Positions 1-12,613 of a DNA stretch of 64,000 bases are shown piece after piece. The notes beneath the pieces are model-generated. The model made no database searches. It saw nothing but the letters and a program-made list of their open reading frames with translations, and was not told the origin of the DNA. The translations under genes and the position numbers were made by a program. This DNA comes from Erpobdella octoculata (lineage: Eukaryota; Annelida; Clitellata; Hirudinida; Erpobdellidae): positions 33,142,333 to 33,206,332 of the forward strand of contig OZ022242.1 of the NCBI GenBank assembly GCA_963978895.1, given 5' to 3'. The stretch's first letter is position 1; each line of letters starts with the position of its first letter.

Positions 1-1238
1 ATTGAAAATCCCAACCGTGACAGCAAATCAAGCAGCCATCTAGATCCAAAGGCGTGATCTAAACTAACTCCAACTCCAAACAAAATTGGAGAGATAAGAG
101 ATCTTTGTCTTGCCGCCTGCACAATAGAATGACATATGGAAACTTGTTTCATTTCATTACAAACAACATTTTCTATTAAGATTTTCAACAAACTAGGAAT
201 CCACCTTTTGGCATTTTCAATATTTGAGAAATCATCAGTTCCTGGATATGTTTCATTATTTGAGGACATTTCCCTTATTTGAGCTCTTATCAATTTTGCT
301 GCTGCCACTATGATACGTTCACTCTCATCTTCTATGCTACTCTTTTTTTCAGCATACCATTGCTTAGTTATAATGTGAGATGCCATGTTACGGAAGCAAA
401 TAACATTTTTCCGACCACAAACTTCGGCAAAAAATATGTGCTCAGCGTAGCGTTCTTCCAGCTTTCGTTTTATATGTTTTAATGAATACACTTCACCATC
501 TTCCGATAATTCCTGCATTTTAATTTGCAATTCAGCTATTGTATAAATTCCTTGATCTTCTTCTTCTAACCAGTCACACAGTTTTTCAAAAGTAATTAAC
601 ATGTCGTTATCTGGATGTCGACCTGGATGGTTTCGGCCAGCGGTATTATCTCCGACATGTGATGATCTACCATTTAGGAACGCAGAATGACACACTCTGT
701 GGTAATGAGCTTCTTCAGCTGGTAAGTCATTGCATGAATTTAACCTACCAAGAACTTCTACACTCCATGCATCATTTCTTTTGTGGCAAGTTTCAATTAT
801 AGTTTCTCTGAATTTCAATGTCATCACAAAACTTGATTCTTCTTTTAAATATTTTCTACCGTCTCCAAGATCTATTTTTCCACACAAAAAACAATGTTGC
901 TTCCAATTGAAAGTGTCGACAGACGATCGTAATAATTTACACTTAAAATTCTCTTGATCAACACCAACACCTTCTGCATGCTGCTCATTCTTTCGTTGCA
1001 ATTGATCGAAACTTCTTTTGTTAGTGTAGTCTCTCCGGCAATGGTCATGAACATTAGCTACATTTGGTTTATTTAACAGATACTCTGTTAACTGTTCATC
1101 ACCACGTAAAACGCTGAATTGACATAACGTTTCAATACCTTTAACACCTAGTGTAACCATCTTGACTGTATCACAGACGTTGTCGGAACGGAATTCAGTT
1201 CGACAAATTAAACATACCATTTCATTTAGTTCACCCAT
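1..1238 (-). CDS. Uncharacterised Cys/His-rich protein, 3' part cut by window edge
   Basis: The minus strand is open from an ATG at 1238-1236 down to base 1 (412 codons) with no stop, so the gene continues beyond the left edge. The start fits: the protein opens MGELNEMVCLICR, and the sequence upstream is AT-rich and unlike coding DNA. Visible features are paired cysteines and histidines spread over the first ~200 residues (CLIC near residue 9, HDHC, CFLCGK near residue 120, then a LPAEEAHYHRVCHSAF stretch), which suggest zinc binding. The rest is a mostly helical, charged region. From memory, proteins with a similar 'DLPAEEA-YH--C' stretch occur as multi-copy hypothetical proteins in invertebrates and may belong to mobile elements, but I do not recognise a named family. 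The window cut hides the C-terminus, so function stays unassigned. Confidence 0.6.
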   Translation of the reverse strand, partial: MGELNEMVCLICRTEFRSDNVCDTVKMVTLGVKGIETLCQFSVLRGDEQLTEYLLNKPNVANVHDHCRRDYTNKRSFDQLQRKNEQHAEGVGVDQENFKCKLLRSSVDTFNWKQHCFLCGKIDLGDGRKYLKEESSFVMTLKFRETIIETCHKRNDAWSVEVLGRLNSCNDLPAEEAHYHRVCHSAFLNGRSSHVGDNTAGRNHPGRHPDNDMLITFEKLCDWLEEEDQGIYTIAELQIKMQELSEDGEVYSLKHIKRKLEERYAEHIFFAEVCGRKNVICFRNMASHIITKQWYAEKKSSIEDESERIIVAAAKLIRAQIREMSSNNETYPGTDDFSNIENAKRWIPSLLKILIENVVCNEMKQVSICHSIVQAARQRSLISPILFGVGVSLDHAFGSRWLLDLLSRLGFS

Positions 1239-1499
1239 TTCGAAGAAAAACAATAAAAACTCCAAAAAATAGATGTTTTACAAAATACTAACTTAGAAAT
1301 TCGATGTTTTACGACAATTTACGAAAATGCTAACTTATCGCTCACTACGGTAAATCTCTTACAAAAAAGCGTCAAAAAACCAATTTCCTATTTGACGATT
1401 TCAACCGATTTTTGCAGGAAGATTCATAAACGTATTACAAACAAAATATCCGAAAATCAGCTTGCTTCAAATTTTGTCTAGGTACAACAAGGAAAATGT
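1239..1499. other. Gene-poor spacer upstream of the left-edge ORF
   Basis: AT-rich sequence between the start of the left-edge ORF and the 3' end of the LINE. It must contain the 5' UTR and promoter of that ORF if the ORF is a host gene, but I see no clear motif. Confidence 0.4.
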
Positions 1500-3842
1500 T
1501 TAATTCTCCTGGACTACGCCCTTAAACTTCTTGACGCTTTTAAGAGAGAGGTGGGCCCACGTCCGTTGATCAGGCGGACGCCCTTCGGCGAGAAAAATTT
1601 CCAAATTCTTAACTTGAAACACGAAAATTCAAAGTTCAGCAGAAAACTGTTCGAAACAAAACTTGAAATCGCCGGAACGATTATCGCTCAATGTAAACAA
1701 GGCTAAACCATTTCGTGTGCATCTTGTAGCGCTTTCTTTTTTCTATTAGCGAAAATCCAAAAAGATGCAGCTTCAGCTGTCTGGGAGATCTCCTTGATGG
1801 CTCGAGTTTTTTCTCGGTTTGAAAAACCAAGAGCTTTCAGCAGTTTTAACATTGAGCTGCTAACCAACCCTCGAACGCCAACCTCGACTGCAAAAATTTC
1901 AGTCCTGAACCCTTTGGCATTCAAATCACATGCTAAATCCCTATATCTCTCCTCTTTGAAAATATTGCTAGATTCCAAGTTACTTTCCCATGGCACAGAG
2001 AGTTCAATCAGGAACATTGTCTTGGCCAAATCAGAATATACAATTATATCCGGCTTTAAGCCGCTAGATCTCACGGCTTCTGGAAATTTTCTTTCGCCAT
2101 CCAATTCAGCCGAAACCGACCAATCGTCGGCAGCACCCATCACACATTCAAAGTCTCTTGTAGATCTGAACCTGTGGAACTTCAGATTGCCTTCTCTCAA
2201 AAAGTAGATTTTCCTTTTCTGCTGTATTCCTCTTGTCTTTGCTTTCTTACACGCTTCTTTGACGAAGTCAAGCAATTTTCGGAGTACTTGGTTATGACGC
2301 CAAGTGTACCTCCCGTGTGAAAGTGAAAACGAACAACAGGAAAGAACGTGAATGAGAGTCTCCGATTGCCCGCATAACATGCACGAATCATCGTCTTTCA
2401 ACTTCCATCTTCGAAGATTGCTGGATGACGGCAGTTGATCATAAACAGATCTAATCAAAAAAGACAAACGTAGTGGTGTGTATTGCCAAATGTCTTTCCA
2501 AGAAAGTGAACGCTGAACAGCATTTTCCCATGTCGTCCAGTCTCCTTGTTGAGATAACTGAACAAACTTAATCATTCTCTGGGACTCGATAGCTTTCTTT
2601 CTTTCCTGAATGACCAGACTTGTTCGTTCACTGGTGCTGGCTTTTGACCACCAAATTCGATGGGTTGACCCGAGACTCCGTTTGTCCTGTTGAACTGCCC
2701 CAACTCTTTCTGTCCAACGTAAAGAGGCTTCAGCTTCTGCGATCTCCTTTCTGGCTACCCATTTCTTTCCGGACTTTACAAGAGGTCCCATCTCCACAAT
2801 TCTTTGATCCGAAGAGTTATCCAGCATTAGTTGCGTACGGATCTTGTTTATCTTAAACTCCTCAACCAAAGACTTCAGTGGCAACCTCAGTTTGGCAGTC
2901 TTGCTGTACAAAGCTACCGAAGAAAATCCCGGAGGCAGACCCAACCATTTCCTTGTAAATTTATTCATCCTCCTTTCTAGCTTTTCTACCAATGGTAAGC
3001 TCATCTCATACATTGATAGAGGCCAAAGCAATCTCGGTAATAGAACAAACTGAAGCAACCACAATTTGAACCTGCTCTGGAGTGGGGCCGCATCAATTTT
3101 CTTCATATCTTCAAATGCCGATCGAAGAACCTCAGAACATCGTTAAGCGAATCGTCATACCACCTTCCCAGGCTCTTAACCGGTTCTTCTCTCAATGTTG
3201 GGATCCTGTTGCCAGCAACTGAAAACGTCACGTTGTCGTCGATCTTGCCTCGTCGCAGAGATAAGCTTCTTGACTTGGTTGCCTTGAAACTCATGCCGCA
3301 CCATGATAGCAGCCCGCTGAATGCATCAAGAGCTGTCGCATTGAGATACATTTGTTTAGAACCAAAGTTGTATCATCCATGAAGGCCTTCACCGATGGCA
3401 TCAAGATACCTTTGCCAACGTAAGCTTCTTCCACGCGAGAACCCACTGCATTCAGAAGCAGCTGCATCGCTAATACGAAGAGAATGGGTGAAATTGAGCA
3501 GCCCATTGCTATGCCAACCTCTAACTGGAACCATTCTGTTGAACAGGAGGACGTAGACAACCTCAATTTGAAATGTCCGAAATACTGTTGCAACATTTCT
3601 ATCACAAAATTTGGAACATGATGCGATCTGAGAGTTCTCCACAACATTTGGTGACGAACGGCTCCATAAGCATTGGCAAAGTCTAACCAGACAATGTGCA
3701 AGCTGAGACGATTTTCTTTAGCTCTTTTCAATGCTTCCCAGATCACTGACGATTGTTCGATGCATCCTGGTACTCCTCCCTTCTGAACAGACCTGTCGAT
3801 GTAATTGTTTTGAATTACATAGCTTGTCAGTCTCCGAGGAGT
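1500..3842 (-). mobile_element. Non-LTR retrotransposon, restriction-like-endonuclease type, 5'-truncated
   Basis: A minus-strand LINE copy. It lacks its 5' part: the reverse transcriptase begins in the middle, exactly where the GTAT microsatellite starts at about 3843. The 3' boundary near 1500 is set by comparison with the second copy at 31441-32398, which matches in reverse orientation through the stop codon and roughly 200 bp of 3' UTR (shared GTGGGCCCACCTCTCTCTT-type sequence), then diverges. The coding content is described separately. The order reverse transcriptase, then a CCHC-like knuckle, then a PD-(D/E)xK-like nuclease is that of the R2/NeSL/Hero superclade of site-specific or RLE-type LINEs. 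Confidence 0.8.
1703..3842 (-). pseudogene. LINE reverse transcriptase plus restriction-like endonuclease, frameshifted
   Basis: The reading frame is split over three segments (about 3842-3291, 3351-3103 and 3106-1703), so it is broken by at least two frameshifts. The first segment shows reverse transcriptase fingers and palm: QKGGVPGC, WLDFANAYGAVRH, MGCSISPILFVLAMQ and the catalytic AFMDDTT (in place of the usual F-DD box). The second shows the palm-thumb MSFKATKSRSLSLRRGK and EEPVKSLG. The third carries the C-terminal part: a [15 protein letters not shown] knuckle (C-x2-C-x7-H-x4-C), the GRYTWRHNQVLRKL block, and the nuclease core KPDIIVYSD...FLIELSVPWE, where PD and E are the expected metal-binding residues. 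It would have copied its RNA at a nicked target site. Not functional here. Confidence 0.85.
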
Positions 3843-4401
3843 ATGTTTGTATGTATGTATGTATGTATGTATGTATGTATGTATGTATGTATGTATGTAT
3901 GTATGTATGTATGTATGTATGTATGTATGTATGTATGTATGTATGTATGTATGTATGTATGTATGTATGTATGTATGTATGTATGTATGTATGTATGTAT
4001 GTATGTATGTATGTATGTATGTATGTATGTATGTATGTATGTATGTATGTATGTATGTATGTATGTATGTATGTATGTATGTATGTATGTATGTATGTAT
4101 GTATGTATGTATGTATGTATGTATGTATGTATGTATGTATGTATGTATGTATGTATGTATGTATGTATGTATGTATGTATGTATGTATGTATGTATGTAT
4201 GTATGTATGTATGTATGTATGTATGTATGTATGTATGTATGTATGTATGTATGTATGTATGTATGTATGTATGTATGTATGTATGTATGTATGTATGTAT
4301 GTATGTATGTATGTATGTATGTATGTATGTATGTATGTATGTATGTATGTATGTATGTATGTATGTATGTATGTATGTATGTATGTATGTATGTATGTAT
4401 G
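3843..4401. repeat. (GTAT)n microsatellite, ~560 bp
   Basis: Nearly perfect GTAT/ATGT tetranucleotide array of about 140 units. It sits exactly between the truncated end of the LINE and a Helitron-like fragment. Long open frames inside it read only MYVC or THIH repeats and are not genes. Confidence 0.98.
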
Positions 4402-4566
4402 TAGAATCGGATCTAGGGGGGACTGAGAGCGAAAAAATGAGATGGAAAGCGACAGGGAACGGATAACGACCGGGAGCGGGAACGCAAGCGGGAAGGAAAC
4501 GGGAACGAAAAAGAACGCATTAGGTAAACCTCTAAAAACCCCGGGCAACGCCGGGTGCCCCCGCTA

Positions 4567-4568
<2 letters not shown>
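4402..4568 (+). mobile_element. Short GC-rich Helitron-like element (family 2), 3' end intact
   Basis: About 167 bp that stands out by GC content. It ends CCCGGGCAACGCCGGG (stem CCCGG/CCGGG, loop GCAACG), a short spacer and CTAGT, which is the layout of a Helitron 3' terminus (hairpin then CTRRT). The same sequence lies inverted at 23451-23618. It contains several near-copies of a GGGAACGGATAACGACC-type unit. Too short to code for anything. Confidence 0.6.

Positions 4569-4650
<82 letters not shown>
4569..4650. repeat. (AT)n microsatellite
   Basis: Pure AT dinucleotide run directly after the CTAGT end of the family 2 element. Confidence 0.97.
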
Positions 4651-4653
<3 letters not shown>

Positions 4654-5172
4654 TGATCCGTTGTAAAAAAGTCACGTGGTGTACCATTTCAAATGTTCAA
4701 TTCCACATTGTAAGATGGATACATATATTGGTCACACTACCACTACGTTGTTAAGGACACTCACGATGCATATCCAGTTCGGGAGTATTTTAATCATTAT
4801 GAATGTATTCATTTGAAAAAGCTTACACGCAAAGAACTTGAAGAAGGTGTTTCGATTTTAGCAAGTGATACCGACTCTTTCCGGCTGATAATTAAAGAGG
4901 CTCTCTATATCTTATCAATGAGACCTGCGACTAATAAACAATTTGATAAATTTCCACAGATTTTCCACTTGTTTGGTGTCAAGGAAAGTAATATGCATCG
5001 GTTACTCTGTATTCCTTCTAACGAAGAGGATAACATGAATGATGATACTTCTGACTCGTCCTCTAACACAAATACTTTGGCTGTTGAGGCTGTTCCTGAC
5101 GAATCTCATTGTAATGTATCTGAGGCAAGTCTGGTCTCTTCTAATATAACACAGCGAAAGCGCAAAAATTGA
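4651..5172 (+). pseudogene. Penelope-like element GIY-YIG endonuclease relic
   Basis: Translations of the plus strand give VVYHFKCSIPHCKM then TYIGHTTTTLLRTLTMH, followed after small frame breaks by KLTRKELEEGVSILA, IKEALYILSMRP and KFPQIFHLF. The order 'VVY-F-C---C', 'YIG-T--T---R---H', 'EA--I----P--N-Q' is the C-terminal GIY-YIG-type nuclease of Penelope-like retroelements. The segment 4813-5172 is still open (119 codons) and ends with an acidic/Ser-rich tail KRKN. No reverse transcriptase is left upstream: the AT microsatellite abuts it. Penelope elements often lie next to AT repeats. Degenerate and not expressed as a working protein. Confidence 0.65.
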
Positions 5173-6194
<1,022 letters not shown>

Positions 6195-6312
6195 TAAAAG
6201 AGAGACGAAACGTAGAAGGACGAATGGTATGCGGAGACGAATCGTTTAAGACGAAACGTAGGAAGACGAACAGTAAAGGGACGAATAGTAAGGAGACGAA
6301 CGGTACGGAAAC
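6195..6312. repeat. Degenerate short tandem repeat with GACGAA core
   Basis: At least seven imperfect units with the core GGAGACGAA/ACGAAACGTAG spaced about 14-18 bp apart. Composition is purine-rich and differs from the flanks. Confidence 0.6.
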
Positions 6313-6602
6313 CTGTTTGTCCCCCCTCTGTTCAGTTTGAGCCCGATTTCAATTTTTTCACAAAATTCTTTTCCCATTGCCACTCAAGCTTGTGTAAAAA
6401 TTCATAAAAATTGCATTACGATAGGATGAATGGTGTAGTAATGCATAAAGGACTTACAAACTTACATACATAATATTATTTATATATATATATAGATAAA
6501 CACATGATAAAAAATAATATTTATTTGAAAAAACTTACAGTAAAAAAGCAAAAAAAAACAAATAGCAAAAACAATAGACAAACTTGTTCAGTAATACTTT
6601 TT
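6313..6602. other. Diverged repeat tail and 3' flank of cullin copy A
   Basis: Bases 6340-6480 are a diverged copy of the sequence at 36040-36160 and 50070-50180 (shared CGGATGAATGGTGTAG and AATGCATAAAGG). From about 6510 the sequence is similar to the 3' flanks of cullin copies B (16030-16137) and C (25400-25515), so it is probably the 3' UTR of copy A. Confidence 0.55.
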
Positions 6603-8855
6603 TCAAGCTAGGTAAGCGTATTCATTAACAGAATCTTTCTTTTTTTCGATATATTCTCTTTTAATCAGGATATCCAGCGCTTTTTTAATTAAATCAAGTG
6701 AAGGCGAAAAGAACTTATGAGATTCTTTAAAAATTTCTCCAACTAATTCTTCGTGTTGAATTGTTCTTCTAGCTTTCATTGTCTTAACTACAAAAGCTTG
6801 CAAAAACAAAAGTCTATCTTCTTCCACTTTGGCCACAGCACGTTTATCATCCTCTGAATCTTTGTCTTTTTCTTGTCTTTGTTTTTGAAGTTTGAACTTA
6901 CGTTTGTCGTTTGAAAAATTCATGTTAACAGAAAACGAAAATTCTTCGTTCTCTAAATGTTTTGGAGAAATAATAATACTACTGTCCACTAGTTGTTGTA
7001 AACATTTCTTTGCAATTTCTGATGGTAGTCCTGTTTGAACAGTGATGTTTTCAAGCGAAGCAGTTTCGTGTTCAGAAAAGACATTCAATACCAATGCCGC
7101 AGGCAATGGAGCAGCTTCTACTACATAAGTCTTTTCCAAATACGACAAAGTAACTTCACAGCTACAAAAATTATATTGCCATGAAAGTTTTCTTCCACTT
7201 GACTCGTTATTGTAAAACGTTTCAAATGTGGAGATGCATTTCTCTAATTCAAAAGGCAAGTAGCAGCTGTAAAATGACTTTATTGACTCTTGCCAAACAA
7301 GACCTTGGATTATCATAATACTGGATTTTACTTGCAAAGATTGATTGTTTTCCCGACAAAATTTTAAAAACTTGCTGGTTCTTTCTTCGCTCAGTTTTAT
7401 ATCATTAATAAGAAGGGCCATTTTGTGTATGTATTTTGCACTGGTTTCTTCTTGAAGTTTTTGAACCATTGATTCTTCACATTCTATTGACCACGACAAG
7501 GAATGGACAAGCCTTCTTCCAAGATTTTGAATGAAAAATTTTGCAAAAACGTCTTTGTCATCAATGAATTTAAAAACTAAAATTGCTTTTGCTATATTTT
7601 TTTGAATAGTTTCTTCGTTCATTTTGGATTTTTTTAGTATGTGATCGCAATATTTCGATAACATAAGACCTATTGAGAAAACACCTTTTGATTGTTTAGC
7701 AACTTCTGATTGAAACTGCTGCAGGGCCTTATTAACTCCTTGATCCAATGATTCCAGAAATATTTTGTGATTGCAGTTGTCGGTAATAAATTGGCAAAAC
7801 GTGGTGTATTTTTCCGCAGTAGTATCAACAAGTGATACGGGCGTTAAATTTTTTCTAATTTCTTCAAGAAACTTTGAGAAAATCGTTTCGGCAAAATTTC
7901 TTATCTCATTCCCTATACTTTGTCTCAAATCAAGATCATTTTCAACATGCTGCAACAACTTGTATACTAATCGAGCACTTTCAATTTTTGTTTTTTCTAA
8001 AATATCAACAAATCCATTTTTGATATATTCAACTGGTTGACTTATTAATTCTTTTTTTACGACGTGCAAAATTTTTTTAGAGGTACCTTCGTCAACAATA
8101 GTTTCATTTTTTTCTTTTTCACAGTCAATTAACTGCAAACATTTAATACTGTATTCAGTCAGGTCAGACGACGCCATCATCTCATCAGATTTTCTTCTAT
8201 AATAGTTCCTAGCTTGTTCTAATAAAGGGTCTTGGAAAACTTTTTGAAAAAAAATCTTATCCTTGTCTAAACATTCATTATCAATTTCATTAATTACATT
8301 ACATATTTGTTTAAAAACATCACCTTCACATTTAGCAACACCCAGTCTATTATTTTCAACTTTCTCCAAAATTAAATTTTTTAACCGGTCGTATTGATTG
8401 ATGACGACATCTTTCAATGTTTCATTTGCTAATTTTTTAACGTAATTATCAATCCTATTATCTTCATCAAAGATAAAATCCAAACTTGTTTTTTGTTTAT
8501 CCGCTTTTTTAATATCGTTAAAATGCTTAAAAACCTTATTTAGTTTATCAAAAGTTTCGTTCAATTTTGTTACAAAATTACAAAATTCATTTATATAGTC
8601 TTTATCTGAAAGTGATTTTATAGGCTCAAGTTTTTCTAGAATACATTCGTAGAACCATTCTTTGAAAAAACTACAGTGTTTATCTTCGTCGGCATCAGGA
8701 CTACTTACAAGTTTAAAAACACAATTCACCATGGCGATGAATTCAAGACGCTTCTGCTTAGGGTTCGAAAACAATTTTGTTACATGATTTTTTACCTCAG
8801 CTTTAAGGCTTTCTAGTTCAACATTATTTCCTGCTTCAGTTGTTAAGTCAGTCAT
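6603..8855 (-). CDS. Cullin-1-like protein, copy A (intact, intronless)
   Basis: A single uninterrupted 750-codon frame from ATG 8855-8853 to the stop at 6603. Cullins are scaffolds of cullin-RING E3 ubiquitin ligases: the N-terminal helical repeats hold the substrate adaptor and the C-terminal half holds the RING protein. The C-terminal half shows the cullin homology region (GRKLSWQYNFC near residue 560, VTLSYLEKTYVVEAAPLP) and the winged-helix neddylation domain (LQAFVVKTMKARRTIQHEEL ... LIKKALDILIKREYIEK ... YAYLA at the end). Lys694 lies 56 residues before the C-terminus, the same distance as the neddylated lysine of human CUL1. Length is close to CUL1 (776). The N-terminal ~500 residues are diverged but helical. 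The lack of introns suggests origin by retrocopying, though no poly(A) trace is clear. First of three tandem copies; almost identical to copy B. Confidence 0.85.
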   Translation of the reverse strand: MTDLTTEAGNNVELESLKAEVKNHVTKLFSNPKQKRLEFIAMVNCVFKLVSSPDADEDKHCSFFKEWFYECILEKLEPIKSLSDKDYINEFCNFVTKLNETFDKLNKVFKHFNDIKKADKQKTSLDFIFDEDNRIDNYVKKLANETLKDVVINQYDRLKNLILEKVENNRLGVAKCEGDVFKQICNVINEIDNECLDKDKIFFQKVFQDPLLEQARNYYRRKSDEMMASSDLTEYSIKCLQLIDCEKEKNETIVDEGTSKKILHVVKKELISQPVEYIKNGFVDILEKTKIESARLVYKLLQHVENDLDLRQSIGNEIRNFAETIFSKFLEEIRKNLTPVSLVDTTAEKYTTFCQFITDNCNHKIFLESLDQGVNKALQQFQSEVAKQSKGVFSIGLMLSKYCDHILKKSKMNEETIQKNIAKAILVFKFIDDKDVFAKFFIQNLGRRLVHSLSWSIECEESMVQKLQEETSAKYIHKMALLINDIKLSEERTSKFLKFCRENNQSLQVKSSIMIIQGLVWQESIKSFYSCYLPFELEKCISTFETFYNNESSGRKLSWQYNFCSCEVTLSYLEKTYVVEAAPLPAALVLNVFSEHETASLENITVQTGLPSEIAKKCLQQLVDSSIIISPKHLENEEFSFSVNMNFSNDKRKFKLQKQRQEKDKDSEDDKRAVAKVEEDRLLFLQAFVVKTMKARRTIQHEELVGEIFKESHKFFSPSLDLIKKALDILIKREYIEKKKDSVNEYAYLA

Positions 8856-9240
<385 letters not shown>

Positions 9241-9243
<3 letters not shown>

Positions 9244-9580
9244 TTTAAGACAAGCTCGATTAAAAATGAGTTTCCATTTAACCGCTATGAGTTTTTTTAG
9301 ATACTTTCTCAATATTTCGGAACAACGTTTTTTGTCTACTGCAACACGTATTAAGAAAAGTATTAACATTTAAAACTTTCTTTATTTCAGACTTACGGGC
9401 CGTTTCGGCTTTCGCCATTTTCAGAGTCTGTAAATACAATCGCGTAAAAAGAGGCAAAAGATAAGAAATCATGTAAAAACTTAATATACAAATAAACTAA
9501 TATCCTCATAGATTTATCTTAATAGAAGGATATTAATAAATATAATCAAATTTAGACACTGTAATTAAATTAACGTACAT
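9241..9580. other. Duplicated spacer upstream of cullin copy A
   Basis: Unique-looking AT-rich sequence matching 18719-19060 almost base for base. Open frames of 60-80 codons occur on both strands at both places but read across the microsatellite or lack motifs. No gene called. Confidence 0.45.
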
Positions 9581-11245
9581 AAAATAAACATCTGTAGTGC
9601 TTGCAGTTGTTGAGTAGCAGTTATTTTAAAATCAAATAACCCTTATTTTGACCCCACCTTTGAAGTCATGGAAGCCAAAGTTTTAAAAAATGGTGAAACA
9701 CGTATATCTTTTTTTTGAGTAAATACTAAGTATTAATTTTTACATCTGTAACAATTACAGTTGTTTTTACTCTAAAAACCAAATAACCCTATTTTCCACC
9801 CCACATTTGAAGTCCTGGAAACCAAATTTTCAAAAAATTGTGAAACACGTATATCATTATTTTTAGAGTAGAAACTAAATACTAATTTTTACTTTTGTAT
9901 CATTTACTGTTTTTGAATAGCGGCTACTTTAAAAACCAAGTAATCTTCTTGTCCACCGTCCACCCCACATTAAAGGTCCTGGAAACCAAATTTCTAAAAA
10001 ATGGTGAAACACGTATATCTTTATTTTTAGAATAGAAACTAAATACTAATTTTTACATCTGTGGTATTTACAGTTTTTGAGTAGCAGTTAGTTTAAAAAA
10101 CAAATAACCTTATTTTCCATCCCACATTTGAAGTCCTGGAAACCAAATTTTCAAAAAATGCTAAAACACGTATTTCATTATTTTTGGAGTAGAAACTAAA
10201 TACTAACTTTTTTTTCAAAAAATGCTTAAACACGTATTTCATTATTTTTAAAGTAAAAACTAAATACTAATTTTTACTCCTGTAGCATTAACAGTTTTTG
10301 AGTAGCAGCTCTTTAAAAACCAAATAACCCAAAAAATGATGAAACATGTATATCTTTTTTTTTGAGTAGATACTAAGTATTAATTTTTACATCTGTTGCA
10401 ATCACAGTTGTTGAGTAGCAGTTACTTTAAAAACCAAATAACCCTATTTTCCACCCCACATTTGAAGTCCTGGAAACCAAATTTTCAAAAAATTGTGAAA
10501 CCCGTATATCATTATTTTTAGAGTAGAAACTAAATAATAATTTTTACTTTTGTAGCATTCACAGGTTTTGAGTAGCAGCTACTTTAAAAATCAAATAATC
10601 CTATTGTCCACCCCACATTTAAGGTCCTAGAAACCAAATTTGTAAAAAATGTTGAAACACGTATATCTTTATTTTTAGAAAAGAAACTAAATAATAATTT
10701 GTACATCTGTGGTATTTACTGTTTTTGAATAACAGTTACTTTAAAAAAACAAATAGCCCTATTTTCCACCCCACATTTGAAGTCCTGGAAACCAAATTTT
10801 CAAAAAATGCTAAAACACGTATTTCATTATTTTTGGAGTAAAAACTAAATACGAATTTTTACTCCTGTAGCATTATCAGTTTTTGAGTAGCAGCTACTTT
10901 AAAAACCAAATAGCCCAATTTTCCAACCCACATTTGAGGTCCGGGAAACCGAATTTTCAAAAAATGGTGAAACACGTATCTTTTTATTTTTCAAGAAGAA
11001 TCCATATACCAAATTTCAAAATCTCCTCATTTTTGGTTTTCGAGATATACATTGTTTTAGAAAAAAGTTTGTTTTCCCGTTTCTTGCCCTCAGGAGCAAA
11101 ATTTTCAAAAATCCTTTCTTAGTGGATGCTTACGCAATAAAAGTAATATAAGTTCCAAATTTCACGTTCCTAGGATAAGGCGTTTGAGCTCGGCGTTGAT
11201 TATCAGTCAGTCAGTCAGGACATGTTCTTATATATATATATATAT
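9581..11245 (-). mobile_element. Helitron-like element family 1, 3'-truncated copy
   Basis: Tandem ~156-bp units (recurring CACATTTGAAGTCCTGGAAA and ACACGTATATC) followed at the right by the conserved terminal third (TTTTCGAGATATACATTG, CTCAGGAGCAAAATTTTC, GGCGTTTGAGCTCGGCGTTG, TCAGTCAG, GGACATGTTCTTATATA). Read on the minus strand this is the 5' end of the element. Its other end (the CTAGT terminus) is missing: the repeats run into spacer near 9580. The same truncated copy lies at 19061-20714, showing it was copied with the cullin block. A tandem-rich core in a non-autonomous element resembles the HINE/DINE type of Helitron derivative. Confidence 0.6.
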
Positions 11246-12536
11246 ACTAGCAGTGCCCGTAGCGGCTTCGCTCGCATGAAATTAGAGAATTTGAACCGTG
11301 CATCCATATGTGTCGGCTCGGCCCGTCGACAACTTGGCCCAGCCTGTTTTAAAACCAAAATTCCTGGCCCGGCACGGCCCGTCTAATTTGAGCCCGGCCC
11401 GTTTTTACAGGCCTTGAAATTCTATATACTTGATGAAAAACGTCGGCCCGTCCCACCTTGACTTCAGGCTTGGCCCGGCCCGTCTGAAGGCCCTAAAATC
11501 ACTAAAATGTCTATATGCTTAGTGAAAAACAAAATCAAATAACCCTTCTTTTGATTCCACATTTTGAAGTCAAGGAAACCAAAGTTTTAAAAAATGGTGA
11601 AACACGTATATCTTTTTTTTTGAGTAGATACTAAGTATTAATTTTTACATCTGTGGTATTTACTGTTTTTGAGTAGCAGTTACTATAAAAGACAATTAGC
11701 CCTATTTTCCACCCCACATTTGAAGTCCTGGAAACCAAATTTACAAAAAATGCTAAAACACGTATTTCATTATTTTTGGAGTAGAAACTAAATACTAATT
11801 TTTACTCCTGTAGCATTAACAGTTTTTGAGTAGAAGCTACTTTAAAAACCAAATAACCCAATTTTCCAACCCTCATTTGAGGTCCGGGAAACCAAATTTG
11901 TAAAAAATGGTGAAACACGTATATCTTTATTTTTAGAAAAGAAACTAAATAATAATTTTTACATCTGTGGTATTTACTGTTTTTGAGTAGCAGTTACTAT
12001 AAAAGACAATTAGCCCTATTTTCCACCCCACATTTGAAGTCCTGGAAACCAAATTTACAAAAAATGCTAAAACACGTATTTCATTATTTTTGGAGTAGAA
12101 ACTAAATACTAATTTTTACTCCTGTAGCATTAACAGTTTTTGAGTAGAAGCTACTTTAAAAACCAAATAACCCAATTTTCCAACCCACATTTGAGGTCCG
12201 GGAAACCGAATTTTCAAAAAATGGTGAAACACGTATCTTTTTATTTTTCAAAAGGAATCTATATACCAAATTTCAAAATCTCCTCATTTTTGGTTTTCGA
12301 GATATACATTGTTTTAGAAAAAAATTTGTTTTCTAGTTTTTTTTCCATCAGGAGCAAAATTTTCAAAAATCCTTTCTTAGCGGATGTTTACGCTATAAAA
12401 GTAATATAAGTTCCAAATTTCACGTTCCTAGGATGAGGCGTTTGAGCTCGGCGTTGATTATCAGTCAGTCATCAGACAGTCAGTCAGTCAGTCAGTCAGT
12501 CAGTCAGTCAGTCAGGACATGTTCTTTTATATATAT

Positions 12537-12539
<3 letters not shown>
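11246..12539 (-). mobile_element. Helitron-like element family 1, both ends present
   Basis: On the minus strand it runs from TCTATATATATAAAAGAAC (12539) to ...GGGCACTGCTAGT (11246). A 3'-terminal stretch AGCGAAGCCGCT can form a 4-bp stem, followed by the CTAGT terminus. Near that end is a GC-rich segment of GGCCCGGC/GGCCCGTC words. The middle holds ~156-bp repeats and the 5' part holds a run of TCAG tetranucleotides. Nearly the same as the copy at 22062-23341. Flanked by AT repeats on both sides, as expected for insertion at AT. No transposase gene, so non-autonomous. Confidence 0.65.

Positions 12540-12613
<74 letters not shown>

Noticed and set aside
7771..8040. 89-codon plus-strand frame repeated at 17302 and 26684
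   Set aside because: Antisense to the cullin frames and conserved only because those are.
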